Assembly (NCBI GenBank): GCA_937923265.1
Contig: CALAJY010000026.1
Coordinates: 1 to 64,000 of the forward strand
DNA: 64,000 bases
Source: an uncultured Tissierellia bacterium
GTDB lineage: Bacteria; Bacillota; Clostridia; Tissierellales; Peptoniphilaceae
Reading direction: 5' to 3'
Shown here piece by piece: positions 1 to 8,134 of this stretch (position 1 is its first letter; every line of letters begins with the position of its first letter). The notes under the pieces were generated by a model. It made no database searches and was not told the origin of the DNA. It saw only the letters and a list, made by a program, of their open reading frames with translations. The position numbers and the translations under genes were made by a program.

Positions 1-296
1 TGGGAAACCCCGATTTTGTCCATTTCCCAGGGTCCCCTACCCCTGGGAAACCCCGGTTTTGCTCATTTCCCAGGGTCTCCTACCCCTGGGAAACCTGATT
101 TTTTGTCTATTTCCCAGGGTTTCCTACCCCTGGGAAACCCCGGTTTTGCCCATTTCCCAGGGTCTCCTTCCCCTGGGAAACCCCGGTTTTTGACATTTCC
201 CAGGGTCCTTCGACCCCTGGGAAACCCCGATTTTGTCCATTTCCCAGGGTTCCCTACCCCTGGGAAACCTCATTTTTTTCCTTTTCCCAGGGGACG
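1..296. repeat. Tandem array of 43-44 bp hairpin-forming repeats
   Basis: Six full units and part of a seventh. The element TGGGAAA recurs at 1, 44, 87, 131, 174, 218 and 261, so the period alternates 43 and 44 bp. Each unit contains an inverted repeat, TTTCCCAGGGT then about 5 nt then ACCCCTGGGAAA (first copy 23-50), followed by a conserved linker of the form CCCCGRTTTTGYCCA. The array begins at the window edge, so its true length is unknown. The last copy decays at about 284-296. The period is not a multiple of three and all three frames are used equally, so this is not a protein repeat. Role unknown; a structured RNA, a protein-binding array or a REP-like element are all possible. Confidence 0.9.
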
Positions 297-573
297 CCGG
301 TCGGCGAAGCGATATAACTCTTGTGTTGTCGGTGTCAATGACTCTTTCCACCCCCGGTTTTGTTTTCCGCCCCGCCTCCTTTCCCGAGTTTCCATCGAAA
401 AAATTTCCTCATTCCCTTCGCTTTCTTCCCAGAGGCAAGAACCTGCCGACACAAGGTGATTCCTGATCCGATTCTTGGGGAAAAGGTTACGTATAGATAA
501 GGTTTGGTTATCACAGAACGAGATCTTCGATGGAGCAAGGCCTCCATTTTTTTAAGTGAAAAGAGGAATCAAT
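297..573. other. Intergenic stretch without a recognised gene
   Basis: Sequence between the repeat array and the first gene. I see no convincing coding frame, RNA gene or terminator. A promoter for the 574 gene should lie in the last 100 bases, but no good -35/-10 pair stands out. Confidence 0.5.
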
Positions 574-1050
574 ATGTTTCGAGAGGTAAGAAAGAAGAAA
601 AGTGAACTGGATCAAGGGACGATGGGCGAGTTGCTGAAGTCTTGTCGGCGGGGCGTACTGGCGATGAATGGGGAGGATGGATATCCCTACGCCATCCCTG
701 TGAACTATTTGTATGATCCGGAGAAGAAAAAAATCTATTTGCATGGGGCAAAGGCGGGATATAAGGTGGATGCCTTACGGAATTCGGAAAAGGTGTGTTT
801 TACGGTGTATGGAAAGGAACAGATCAAAGAGGAGCAGTGGGCTCCGTTTGTGCAGAGTGTGGTGATTTTTGGCCGTTGCCATTTTATCTGGGACCATGAG
901 CAGGCAATGGAACTCTTGAAGCGGTTTGCCATGAAGTACTATCCCAGTGAAGAGCTGGTGGATGAGGTGATGGAACGAGCGGGAAAAGCTGTGCAGATGT
1001 TTGAAATTGAAATGGAACACATGAGCGGCAAAGAGGTTCATGAGCGCTAG
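574..1050 (+). CDS. NimA-like pyridoxamine 5'-phosphate oxidase-family flavoprotein
   Basis: 158 aa, small split-barrel FMN-binding protein of the NimA / pyridoxamine-5'-phosphate-oxidase-like family, which in some anaerobes reduces nitroimidazoles. The N-terminal pattern (helix, then RRGVLAMNGEDGYPYAIPVN) and the following YLHGAKAGYKVDALR segment are typical: the split barrel with conserved YPY.IPVN and HGA.AG.K. The C-terminal half has the FGRCHFIWD strand. The ATG at 574 is chosen because AGAGGA sits 6 nt upstream; a longer frame from a GTG at 556 lacks a ribosome site. The natural substrate is unknown. The SDR fragment begins 14 nt downstream and was probably cotranscribed. Confidence 0.8.
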   Translation: MFREVRKKKSELDQGTMGELLKSCRRGVLAMNGEDGYPYAIPVNYLYDPEKKKIYLHGAKAGYKVDALRNSEKVCFTVYGKEQIKEEQWAPFVQSVVIFGRCHFIWDHEQAMELLKRFAMKYYPSEELVDEVMERAGKAVQMFEIEMEHMSGKEVHER

Positions 1051-1064
1051 GAAAAGGAGCGAAG

Positions 1065-1235
1065 ATGAAAGCCTATATTATCACGGGCGGAAATTCCGGA
1101 CTCGGGTATGAAACGGCAAGGAGAATTCTGCGGGAGGACCGGAGGGTGATTCTCGCTTGTCGGAATTTGGAAAAAGGAAAGGCAGCGGTAAGGACCCTTC
1201 GAGAAGAAAGTGGCTGTAACACTGTCAGGAGGTAG
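1065..1235 (+). pseudogene. Truncated short-chain dehydrogenase/reductase (N-terminal fragment)
   Basis: 56 codons. Residues 1-52 are a textbook SDR start: strand AYIITGG, the NAD(P)-binding TGGNSGLG loop (residues 7-14), an alpha helix, and the second strand VILACRN with the R that usually favours NADPH. Real family members are 230-320 aa with a YxxxK active site, which is absent. A good ribosome site (AAAAGGAGCG) precedes the ATG. After about residue 52 the sequence loses similarity and stops at TAG 1233-1235, exactly where the convergent FAD reductase gene also loses its normal sequence. I infer a deletion joining two genes. Confidence 0.75.
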
Positions 1236-2176
1236 CAGTTCATCAGCTCCATGCCCAGTTCCTCGCTGGCAAAGCGCTTCCCGTTTCTCTTCACGCGGAG
1301 GAAGGGCATATGCATCATCTCGGCAGGACCGGCGTCCATGTCGTGGCACATCTTGGTGTGGTTCAGGTTTTCGATCTTACCGCCTGCCCAGACGACCATC
1401 TTATGGCCATCGCCGGTTCGTCCCGCCTTTTTGGTTTTCAGATTTGCCAGGTCGGGGAGATAGTAGTTTCGCATTGCCTCATCGTTCTGATAGTCTCCTG
1501 TTGCCAAGACGACTCCTTTTTTTGCCCGCAGGGCCATGATGGATTCCCCCTGCTTTACAATCAGTCCCCGGGCGCGATCCTCTTCCATGAGAACTCGGAG
1601 GGCCGGCGTTTCATAGTAAATAGTCACGCCTTTTTTCTCCGCAAGATCGCAGAGGGCCACAAGGGCATTGCGGATGCCATAGGGTTTGGGTCCGTAGAGC
1701 AGGGTGATGAAGTTCAGGTGGGTCCCCAGCTCCTTGTTGATGGCTTCATGAGGCTTTGAGGCGAGGTCTTCCACCTGGGCATCCACCTCTTTGGACTTTT
1801 CCAGCAGGTAGGCCAGGGCCTCTCCGGATTCCTTCGCCCACAGTTCCAGTCGTTCCCGGTGAGACCGATGATCATTGAGTTCCATGAGGCGGGACAGCAA
1901 TTTTTCCACCTCTTCCGGCTTGTTACCCTCCACCAGGCCGGCACCGATATGGCCACAGGCAGAGGCTTTTTTCTCCTTTTGCACAAGGCAGACCTTTGCC
2001 CCTTCCTCACAGGCTTTTAGCGCACAGATTACGCCGGAAGTGCCGGCGCCGGCGACGACCAGGTCATATTCCTCCTCCTGGTCATACGTATCATACGTTT
2101 CTTTCTGTTGCAGGAATTCAGGCTGAGGTCCCCGGTTCCCGTAGGGAAAGCTCTTTTTTTCCGTCGTTTTTTCCAT
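1073..2176 (-). pseudogene. Truncated FAD-dependent fumarate reductase/dehydrogenase-type flavoprotein
   Basis: FAD_binding_2 family (fumarate reductase, urocanate reductase, ketosteroid dehydrogenase type). The dinucleotide fold DLVVAGAGTSGVICALKA is at about residues 40-57, followed by VCLVQKE and ACGHIGAGL. A second FAD motif, VVLATGDY, lies near residue 230. Recognisable sequence ends near residue 310 (RFASEELGMELMN), whereas the family normally continues for another 150 or more residues. The remaining frame runs antisense through the SDR fragment to a stop at 1073 and looks random. The start at 2176 follows GAGGAGAACATC. The missing substrate-binding/catalytic portion makes it almost certainly inactive. 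Confidence 0.8.
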
Positions 2177-2367
2177 GATGTTCTCCTCTCTATGTTGGCG
2201 TTGCTTATTGCTTACCCCAAGGAAGGGGGGCTTATAACAGTTTTGCCCGGGAGGCAAGGATTTTCTGCGTGAAAGCGCAGGTTTTGTATATTCCAGGTTA
2301 AATATAGGTTAAATCAGTATTTCTTATCTATAGTATAGTATGATTTTTTTACAGAGAGGAGGGTGCG

Positions 2368-4020
2368 ATGAACCGTAATAAATGGATTTCCCCATCTTTT
2401 TTCGCCTTGCTCCTGGTCGTGACAGGATTACTGTTTTTCACGGCTTGTGGATTGACGAAGAAAAAGGAAGGAACGAGCGACCATAAGGCATCTTTCACCA
2501 CAATCGCGGGAAGAGGGGAGCCTCTTCGAATCGTATCCGGATCGGAAAACAAGGTCCTGGAGCCCATTGTGGAAGAGTATGCAGCAAAGAGCAATAAGAA
2601 GGTGAGCCTGACCTATTTGGGATCCCTGGATATTATGAAGCGCCTGCAGGCGAAGATGACGGATTTTGATGCGGTGTGGCCCGCATCCAGCATCTGGTTG
2701 CAGATGGGGGACAAGGAGCATCGACTCAAACACCAGGCGACCACATCGGTGAGTCCCGTCATCTTCGGCATCAAAAAAAGCCTGGCCCGGGAATTGGGCT
2801 TTGTGGGACGCAAGGATGTGAAGATGGAAGAGATCATCCAGGCCATCCGCTCGGGCAAGCTGAAATTTGCGATGACCTCCGCCACCCAGTCGAACTCGGG
2901 GGCGAGTGCCTATCTTGCCTTTCTCACCGCCTTCAGCAAGAATCCCAAGGAAGGACTCACCATGGAAGACCTGGAAAATGAGCAGGTGAAGGAGAAGATC
3001 AAAACCCTGCTGGGTGGGGTGAACCGAAGCTCGGGCTCCTCCAACTGGTTGGTCGATCTTTTCCTCATGGGGGATTACAACGCCATGGTGAATTATGAGC
3101 AGCTGATTATTCAGACGAATCAAAAGCTCGTTGACCGGGGAAAGGACCCCCTGTACGCCGTTTATCCCGTGGACGGGCTTTCCCTGAGCGATTCCCCCCT
3201 TGCCTATGTTCCACAGGGAGAAGGCAAAGAGCAGGAACAAAAAGAGCAGGATTTCCTGAAATTTCAGGAATATATTTTGGGGGCGGAGGCGCAGAAGAAG
3301 ATCGAGGAGACCGGGAAGCGAAACAGCTTTTCCAAGATCTCTGCGGAAAACAAAGGGGTTTTCAAAGCGGAGTGGGGCATTCAAGCTGATCGGATTCTCT
3401 CGCCCATTCGGTTTCCCAAGAGCGAGGTGATTTTAGAGGCCCTGCAGCGCTATCAAGTGGAGTTTAAGAAACCCGCCTATACGATTTACCTCTTGGACTT
3501 CTCGGGAAGCATGGCCGGCAAGGGACATGACCAGATGATGCAAGCCCTGGAACAGGTCCTGGATTCCCATAAGGCCAAGGCGAACCTGCTCCAGGGAACC
3601 GAGGCGGACAGGACCGTGATCATCCCCTTCGCGAGCCAACCGGGCCGGCCCTCGAGTCAAGACGGGAACCGGCTGGAGGATCTTCTGGAAGGTGTTAAGA
3701 AAGTTTCAATCGGTGGGGGGACCGCCCTTTATGAAGCCGGTTTGAAGGCCCTGGATATGGTCAAAGAGGAGAAGCAGATCGACTCCTATACGCCTGCCAT
3801 TGTTCTGTTAACGGACGGTCTTGCCAATGGCATGAAGAACGTGAAGGATCTGGAACGTGCCTATCGGGCGCTCGGGAGGGATGTGCCGATTTTCTCCATA
3901 CAATTTGGGGATGCCGATCGGGAGGAATTAGACAAGATCGCGGAACTTACCCATGCGCGGGTCTTTGACGGAAGAAAGGATCTGGTGGAAGCCTTCCGCG
4001 CTGTGAAAGGATATAACTGA
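2368..4020 (+). CDS. Lipoprotein with substrate-binding and von Willebrand factor A domains
   Basis: 550 aa. N-terminal lipoprotein signal with lipobox FTAC (Cys near residue 27), so it is anchored outside the membrane. Residues about 50-330 resemble a periplasmic-type extracellular solute-binding domain. Residues about 370-545 are a VWA domain with a complete MIDAS: D377-S379-S381 (DFSGSM), T452 and D483. First gene of a four-gene operon; its stop overlaps the next ATG by one base. Start is preceded by GAGAGGAGGG. The fusion suggests a metal-dependent adhesion or scaffold on the cell surface; the ligand is unknown. Confidence 0.8.
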   Translation: MNRNKWISPSFFALLLVVTGLLFFTACGLTKKKEGTSDHKASFTTIAGRGEPLRIVSGSENKVLEPIVEEYAAKSNKKVSLTYLGSLDIMKRLQAKMTDFDAVWPASSIWLQMGDKEHRLKHQATTSVSPVIFGIKKSLARELGFVGRKDVKMEEIIQAIRSGKLKFAMTSATQSNSGASAYLAFLTAFSKNPKEGLTMEDLENEQVKEKIKTLLGGVNRSSGSSNWLVDLFLMGDYNAMVNYEQLIIQTNQKLVDRGKDPLYAVYPVDGLSLSDSPLAYVPQGEGKEQEQKEQDFLKFQEYILGAEAQKKIEETGKRNSFSKISAENKGVFKAEWGIQADRILSPIRFPKSEVILEALQRYQVEFKKPAYTIYLLDFSGSMAGKGHDQMMQALEQVLDSHKAKANLLQGTEADRTVIIPFASQPGRPSSQDGNRLEDLLEGVKKVSIGGGTALYEAGLKALDMVKEEKQIDSYTPAIVLLTDGLANGMKNVKDLERAYRALGRDVPIFSIQFGDADREELDKIAELTHARVFDGRKDLVEAFRAVKGYN

Positions 4021-4688
4021 TGAAGGGCGGGACGAATTTACCGGAGAAGAAATCCCGGAACCCTCTTACGGGCTTCTTTCGGCAAACGGGAAGTCTCCTT
4101 CCCAGTTTATTGGGCAGTGTCGCTCTCTTCGGGATTCTCTTTTTTCTCTTCCATTGGAATTTCTTTGTGGTCATGATCCTCAGCGTCGGATTTTACCTGG
4201 CCCTGAGCTATCTCTTTGCCCCGGTAAAAAAGATTGGGACCACCGCTGTGGAGGAGCTTCACCGCGGAGAGTATCTGAGTCGGGTCTTTGATGAGGCGCA
4301 GCGTCATATGAACCACCTGCGGAACATGGGAGACCGAATCGAGGCAAAAGACCTTCAAGGGTCCTGCCTTTCCTTGGTCCGGACGGGGGATTCGATTTTG
4401 ACCTACTTGGCGGGAAGCCCCCAAGCCATTTCCGGTGCGGAGCATTTCCTGGAGTATTACGTGGAATCCGCGGACCAGATTGTCGAGAATTATCTCTGCC
4501 TGCAGCCGATGCCCATTTCCGAAGAGAAGAGACGGCAGGTGGAGCAGAGCACAAAAGATTCTCTAAAGTACCTGCAGTCCATTTTCACCCGACAATTGGA
4601 GAGCTTCTATGATAATCGGATACTGAAGCTGGAAGTGGAGTCGGATTTGTTGGAAAAAACCGTAAAGTTGGGAGGAGGAAGAAATTGA
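4020..4688 (+). CDS. XpaC-like membrane protein (5-bromo-4-chloroindolyl phosphate hydrolysis family)
   Basis: 222 aa. Two hydrophobic segments at about residues 20-65 (SLLPSLLGSVALFGILFF, then FFVVMILSVGFYLALSYLF) followed by a cytoplasmic helical region of about 150 residues. That arrangement and the position two genes before a TelA gene match the XpaC family, which in Bacillus lies beside TelA-like yceH. Despite the family name, no enzymatic activity is established. The ATG overlaps the upstream stop by one base and the gene end overlaps the next TTG start (TTGA), so the operon is translationally coupled. Family call rests partly on context. Confidence 0.6.
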   Translation: MKGGTNLPEKKSRNPLTGFFRQTGSLLPSLLGSVALFGILFFLFHWNFFVVMILSVGFYLALSYLFAPVKKIGTTAVEELHRGEYLSRVFDEAQRHMNHLRNMGDRIEAKDLQGSCLSLVRTGDSILTYLAGSPQAISGAEHFLEYYVESADQIVENYLCLQPMPISEEKRRQVEQSTKDSLKYLQSIFTRQLESFYDNRILKLEVESDLLEKTVKLGGGRN

Positions 4689-5743
4689 AAAAACGAGTTC
4701 TCGGCCTCATCATCCTTCTTGTCGTGATGCTGGTTGGGGGAGGCTACGCCCTCTTTCAGTCCCAAAGAAAACCGGAGCAGAAAATTGGCGGCCTCTTGGG
4801 GGGCGAAAAGATCGGGCTCTATGAGAACGATGCGTTTCAAAAACACATCAAAAAGGAGTATGGACTTACCATGGATTACCGCAAGGCGGGCTCCTTTGCC
4901 ATGGTGCAAGGGCCCACGGATGGCTATGACTATCTCTTTCCCTCCAGTCAGCTTGCCTTGGAGCTCTTTCAGTCGCAGAACAAAAAATTCAAGGAACAGG
5001 ACCTGGTGTTTAATACGCCGATTGTGCTCTATACCCGCAAGCCCATCGTGGAAGTCCTGAAGCAGCAAAAGATTGTCCGGGAAGAGGAAGGAATTCACTA
5101 TGTGGACATGAAGGCCCTGGCCAAATTCATCGAGAAGGATGTGCAGTGGAAGGACATCGGTCTTCCCGACCTCTACGGCAGTGTTCTGGTGGATACCACC
5201 GATCCCAATGAATCGAATTCGGGCAACATGTTTCTCGGCCTTCTTGCCAATAGCCTGAACAATGGGGAAGTGGTAACGCGAGATCGGGTGGGGAAGCTTC
5301 TTCCCACGATCAAGTCCATCTACCGGCACATCGGCCACATGCAGTCCTCTTCCGCGGATATGTTCAATCAATTCATGAAACAAGGCCTGGGGGCCTACCC
5401 CATTATCGCCGGCTATGAGAGCCAGATTCTGGAATTCTCCAAGCAACAAAAAGAAAATTACGACATGATCAAGGAGGAGCTGGTGGTTCTCTACCCCAGT
5501 CCCACGGTTTGGTCCAGTCACGTGTATATCGCACTTACCGAGAAAGGGCGACTGGGCTTGAAGGCCCTCAAGGATAAGGATACGCAGACCTTGGCTTGGA
5601 AAGACCATGGGTTTCGAACCATCATCTCCGGCACCGCGGATCCCAAGGAATTTTCCGTTCCGGGGATCCCGAAAGAGATTCGCCGGGTCATGCCCATGCC
5701 CTCCATCGATGTCATGACCACGTTAATGAAGGAAATTCGATAG
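4685..5743 (+). CDS. Membrane-anchored substrate-binding-like protein of the TelA operon
   Basis: 352 aa. One N-terminal membrane segment (VLGLIILLVVMLVGGGYALF, residues about 4-23) without a lipobox Cys, then a solute-binding-protein-like fold. It shares local patterns with the first gene of the operon (TDPNESNSGNMFLGLL compared with SATQSNSGASAYLAFL), suggesting the two external domains are distant paralogues. Starts with TTG, preceded by GGAGGAAG, overlapping the XpaC-like stop. Ligand and function unknown; the pairing with a VWA/substrate-binding lipoprotein suggests an external sensor or assembly factor working with TelA inside the cell. Confidence 0.6.
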   Translation: MKKRVLGLIILLVVMLVGGGYALFQSQRKPEQKIGGLLGGEKIGLYENDAFQKHIKKEYGLTMDYRKAGSFAMVQGPTDGYDYLFPSSQLALELFQSQNKKFKEQDLVFNTPIVLYTRKPIVEVLKQQKIVREEEGIHYVDMKALAKFIEKDVQWKDIGLPDLYGSVLVDTTDPNESNSGNMFLGLLANSLNNGEVVTRDRVGKLLPTIKSIYRHIGHMQSSSADMFNQFMKQGLGAYPIIAGYESQILEFSKQQKENYDMIKEELVVLYPSPTVWSSHVYIALTEKGRLGLKALKDKDTQTLAWKDHGFRTIISGTADPKEFSVPGIPKEIRRVMPMPSIDVMTTLMKEIR

Positions 5744-5770
5744 CAAACCCAAATAGGAAGCGAGGAAAGA

Positions 5771-6910
5771 ATGGCAGATATTCAATTAGAGGATCTTTTG
5801 AAAAATCCGGCAAAAACCGAGGTCAGGGAAATGGATGAGAAGGAAGCCCGGGATCTGGTGAAAGAGGAACTCCCCAGCCTATCCGGCGAGGACCAAAAGA
5901 AGGTCAACGAGATCAAAGAGGGACTTGACTTAAAGGATTCCATGGTCGCGAACCTCTATGCGGTGAGCACGCAGAAGGATATTGCTCAGTTTTCGGAGGA
6001 AATCCTGGGTCAGGTGCGGTCACGAGACAGCGGGTCGGTGGGCCGGCTTCTCACGGACTTGCTGGTGAAAGTAAAGAATTCGGACCAAGGAGAGGGGCAA
6101 AACTTCCTGGAGCGGCTCTTTCAGGGGGGGAAGAATAAGATCGAACGGCTCTTAGCCGGCTATGATGACCTGGCCGGACAGATTGATGGGATCACCGCAA
6201 AATTACAGACGGAGCAGGCGGACCTGCTCAAGCAGGTGGAGCTGTTTGACCGTCTCTACCAGCAAAATCTAGACTATTACCATGACCTGAGCCTGTACAT
6301 CACTGCCGGGGAACAAAAAATTGAAGAAATTCGCACCCAACAGCTTCCCCGCCTGGTGGAAGAGGCGAAGAATTCCGACCATCCCATGGCGAGCCAGGTG
6401 GTTTCCGATTTTTCGGCGAATGTGGATCGGTTTGAGAAGAAGATCCATGACCTGAAGGTCTCTCAGACCTTAGCGATGCAGAGTGCCCCGCAGATTAAGC
6501 TGATTCAGAACAATGACCAGCTGCTCGCCAACAAGATTACCGATGCCATCAATCACACGATTCCCCTTTGGAAATCCCAGACGGTCATCGCGCTGGGTCT
6601 TGCCAAGCAGGATGAGGTGCTCCGGATGCAGCGGGACATCTCGGATGCCACCAACACCATGATCCGCGAGAATGCCAAGAAGTTGAAACAGACGACCCTG
6701 GGGGTTCGGGAAGAGGCGGAACGGTCCACCGTGGACATCGAAACCCTGGAGGAGGCGAATAAGGAACTCATCGATGCGATTCAGGGCTCGCTGGAAGTCT
6801 CAAAGAAGGCGAAAGAGCAACGTCAACAAGCAGCGGAAAAGATGACGACCATGCGGGAAGACCTAAAAAAGGCGCTCATGGCAGCGATGGCAGAGAACCA
6901 GGTGCAATAG
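5771..6910 (+). CDS. TelA / toxic anion resistance family protein
   Basis: 379 aa, cytoplasmic, mostly helical, with no membrane segment. The central segment (ELFDRLYQQNLDYYHDLSLY, about residues 157-176) and the C-terminal TLEEANKELIDAI region are characteristic of the TelA family, linked historically to tellurite and to cell-envelope stress resistance. Length is normal for the family. RBS GAGGAAAG. Last gene of the operon that starts at 2368; a strong terminator follows directly. The biochemical function of TelA is not established. Confidence 0.9.
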   Translation: MADIQLEDLLKNPAKTEVREMDEKEARDLVKEELPSLSGEDQKKVNEIKEGLDLKDSMVANLYAVSTQKDIAQFSEEILGQVRSRDSGSVGRLLTDLLVKVKNSDQGEGQNFLERLFQGGKNKIERLLAGYDDLAGQIDGITAKLQTEQADLLKQVELFDRLYQQNLDYYHDLSLYITAGEQKIEEIRTQQLPRLVEEAKNSDHPMASQVVSDFSANVDRFEKKIHDLKVSQTLAMQSAPQIKLIQNNDQLLANKITDAINHTIPLWKSQTVIALGLAKQDEVLRMQRDISDATNTMIRENAKKLKQTTLGVREEAERSTVDIETLEEANKELIDAIQGSLEVSKKAKEQRQQAAEKMTTMREDLKKALMAAMAENQVQ

Positions 6911-6921
6911 AACAACGTGCA

Positions 6922-6966
6922 ATAAAAAAGCCCCGGAGAAGAAGGCTTCTCCTCCGGGGCTTTTTT
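6922..6966. terminator. Bidirectional intrinsic terminator
   Basis: AAAAAGCCCCGGAG / CTCCGGGGCTTTTTT long GC stem with A and T runs on either side. It serves the TelA operon and the convergent gene at 6975. Confidence 0.95.
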
Positions 6967-6974
6967 CGTTCTGC

Positions 6975-7385
6975 TTACCGGTACCAGTTGTTTTCGACCA
7001 ATTTTTTCAAATTCTCCTTTTGCCAGGGAGCAATCAGAATGACCTTGCTGCACTTCAGAGTGGCCTTCCCATCCGTCGTGGCGAGGTGAATCTTGTACTG
7101 CATGAGTCCCTTCTTCACGGAAAACTCGGTGAGCTCCTTCCGATCCAGGGTCATGGGTGGTTGGCTCCCATCGAAATCGCCCAGGGGAGTCACGGGGGCG
7201 AAGATCATCTCCTCCGGATAGAAAGCGACGATGAAGAAGGCCAGGTTTAAGAACGAAAAGGCACCATAAAACGAAGGATCCGTCCCAGTATCATCGGCGT
7301 AGACCTGAACGAAATTATCGGAAACTTCCTTTCCTATTGCGGAAAAGTACGCGGTGATTTGATCAATTTTTAATGCACCATTCAT
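6975..7385 (-). CDS. Hypothetical protein, possible PH-like small domain
   Basis: 136 aa, no signal peptide, and one weak hydrophobic strand (FSFLNLAFFIVAF, about residues 43-55) that is more likely a buried beta strand than a membrane span. The alternation of beta strands and a C-terminal helix (PWQKENLKKLVENNW) resembles a small PH-like fold, but I do not recognise a named family. The start follows AAGGAGAAAAC. It is convergent with TelA and shares its terminator. No function assigned. Confidence 0.65.
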   Translation of the reverse strand: MNGALKIDQITAYFSAIGKEVSDNFVQVYADDTGTDPSFYGAFSFLNLAFFIVAFYPEEMIFAPVTPLGDFDGSQPPMTLDRKELTEFSVKKGLMQYKIHLATTDGKATLKCSKVILIAPWQKENLKKLVENNWYR

Positions 7386-7532
7386 TGTTTTCTCCTTTAT
7401 GATTTCTTCCCGGGGAAGTTACTTATGAAACTATTATATCGCAGATTTTAGAAGCCGACTCAGTGAAAAGATAACGATTGCACTCTTTCTTTCTTTTTTA
7501 TAAGATAATGCTGCCAAGAAAGAGAGGGTACC

Positions 7533-8093
7533 ATGAATCAAGATGTGATCGTCCGGGACTTCCACTGCGAGGTCCCCTTGACGGATTTTAAGAAATATTG
7601 CTTAAATATTCCTCAGACCATGGAGGCCTGTGCCGCCTGTCCTCGCTATGGGACGGTGTGGTCCTGCCCGCCGTTTGAGGAAGGCCCGGAGGCTTTTTGG
7701 AATTCCTTTCAGACCATCGAGCTTTTTGGGAAAAAATTGATTCTCAGTGAGGCTCTTCGGGAGCCCGTCTATACGATGGACCAACTCACCCAAGAGAGCA
7801 AACGGATCATGGCCCCTTATAAGGACCTGCTCCGAGAGGACTTACTCAACAGGGAGAAGGGTTATCCCGGCTCCTACTCTCTCTCCGTCGGAGCCTGTGA
7901 GATCTGCGAGGAGTGCACCCGAAAAAAAGGGGACCCCTGCCTCCACCCCGAGCAGATGCGACCCTCCGTGGAGGCGATCGGAGGACTGGTGACCGAGATC
8001 TTAAAACGCTATTTCGGCGAAGAACTCGCCTGGGGGGAGCGAGGACATTTGGCACCCCATCTATTCTTGCTTACAGGTTTATTAAAGAAATAA
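7533..8093 (+). CDS. DUF2284 predicted metal-binding protein
   Basis: 186 aa. Cys-rich motifs at the N-terminus (ACAACPRYGTVWSCPPF, about residues 33-49) and middle (GACEICEECTRKKGDPC, about 113-129) followed by RPSVEAIG are diagnostic of DUF2284, a family predicted to bind metal or an iron-sulphur cluster in anaerobes. RBS GAGAGGGTACC. It stands alone with its own terminator. Function unknown; the family is often described only as predicted metal-binding. Confidence 0.85.
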   Translation: MNQDVIVRDFHCEVPLTDFKKYCLNIPQTMEACAACPRYGTVWSCPPFEEGPEAFWNSFQTIELFGKKLILSEALREPVYTMDQLTQESKRIMAPYKDLLREDLLNREKGYPGSYSLSVGACEICEECTRKKGDPCLHPEQMRPSVEAIGGLVTEILKRYFGEELAWGERGHLAPHLFLLTGLLKK

Positions 8094-8124
8094 AAAAAGC
8101 CGGTCCTTTGACCGGCTTTTTTTT
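8092..8124. terminator. Bidirectional intrinsic terminator
   Basis: AAAAAAAGCCGGTC ctttg ACCGGCTTTTTTTT. Shared by the DUF2284 gene and the convergent mgtE. Confidence 0.95.
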
Positions 8125-8134
8125 ATGGACGATG

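Noticed and set aside
1..296. CRISPR array
   Set aside because: Repeat-and-spacer lengths look CRISPR-like, but the would-be spacers are conserved and only 15 nt, and no cas genes are seen.
16..459. Pro/Gly-rich protein encoded by the repeat array
   Set aside because: A period of 43-44 bp changes frame at each unit, there is no ribosome site, and the second half has no sensible protein character.
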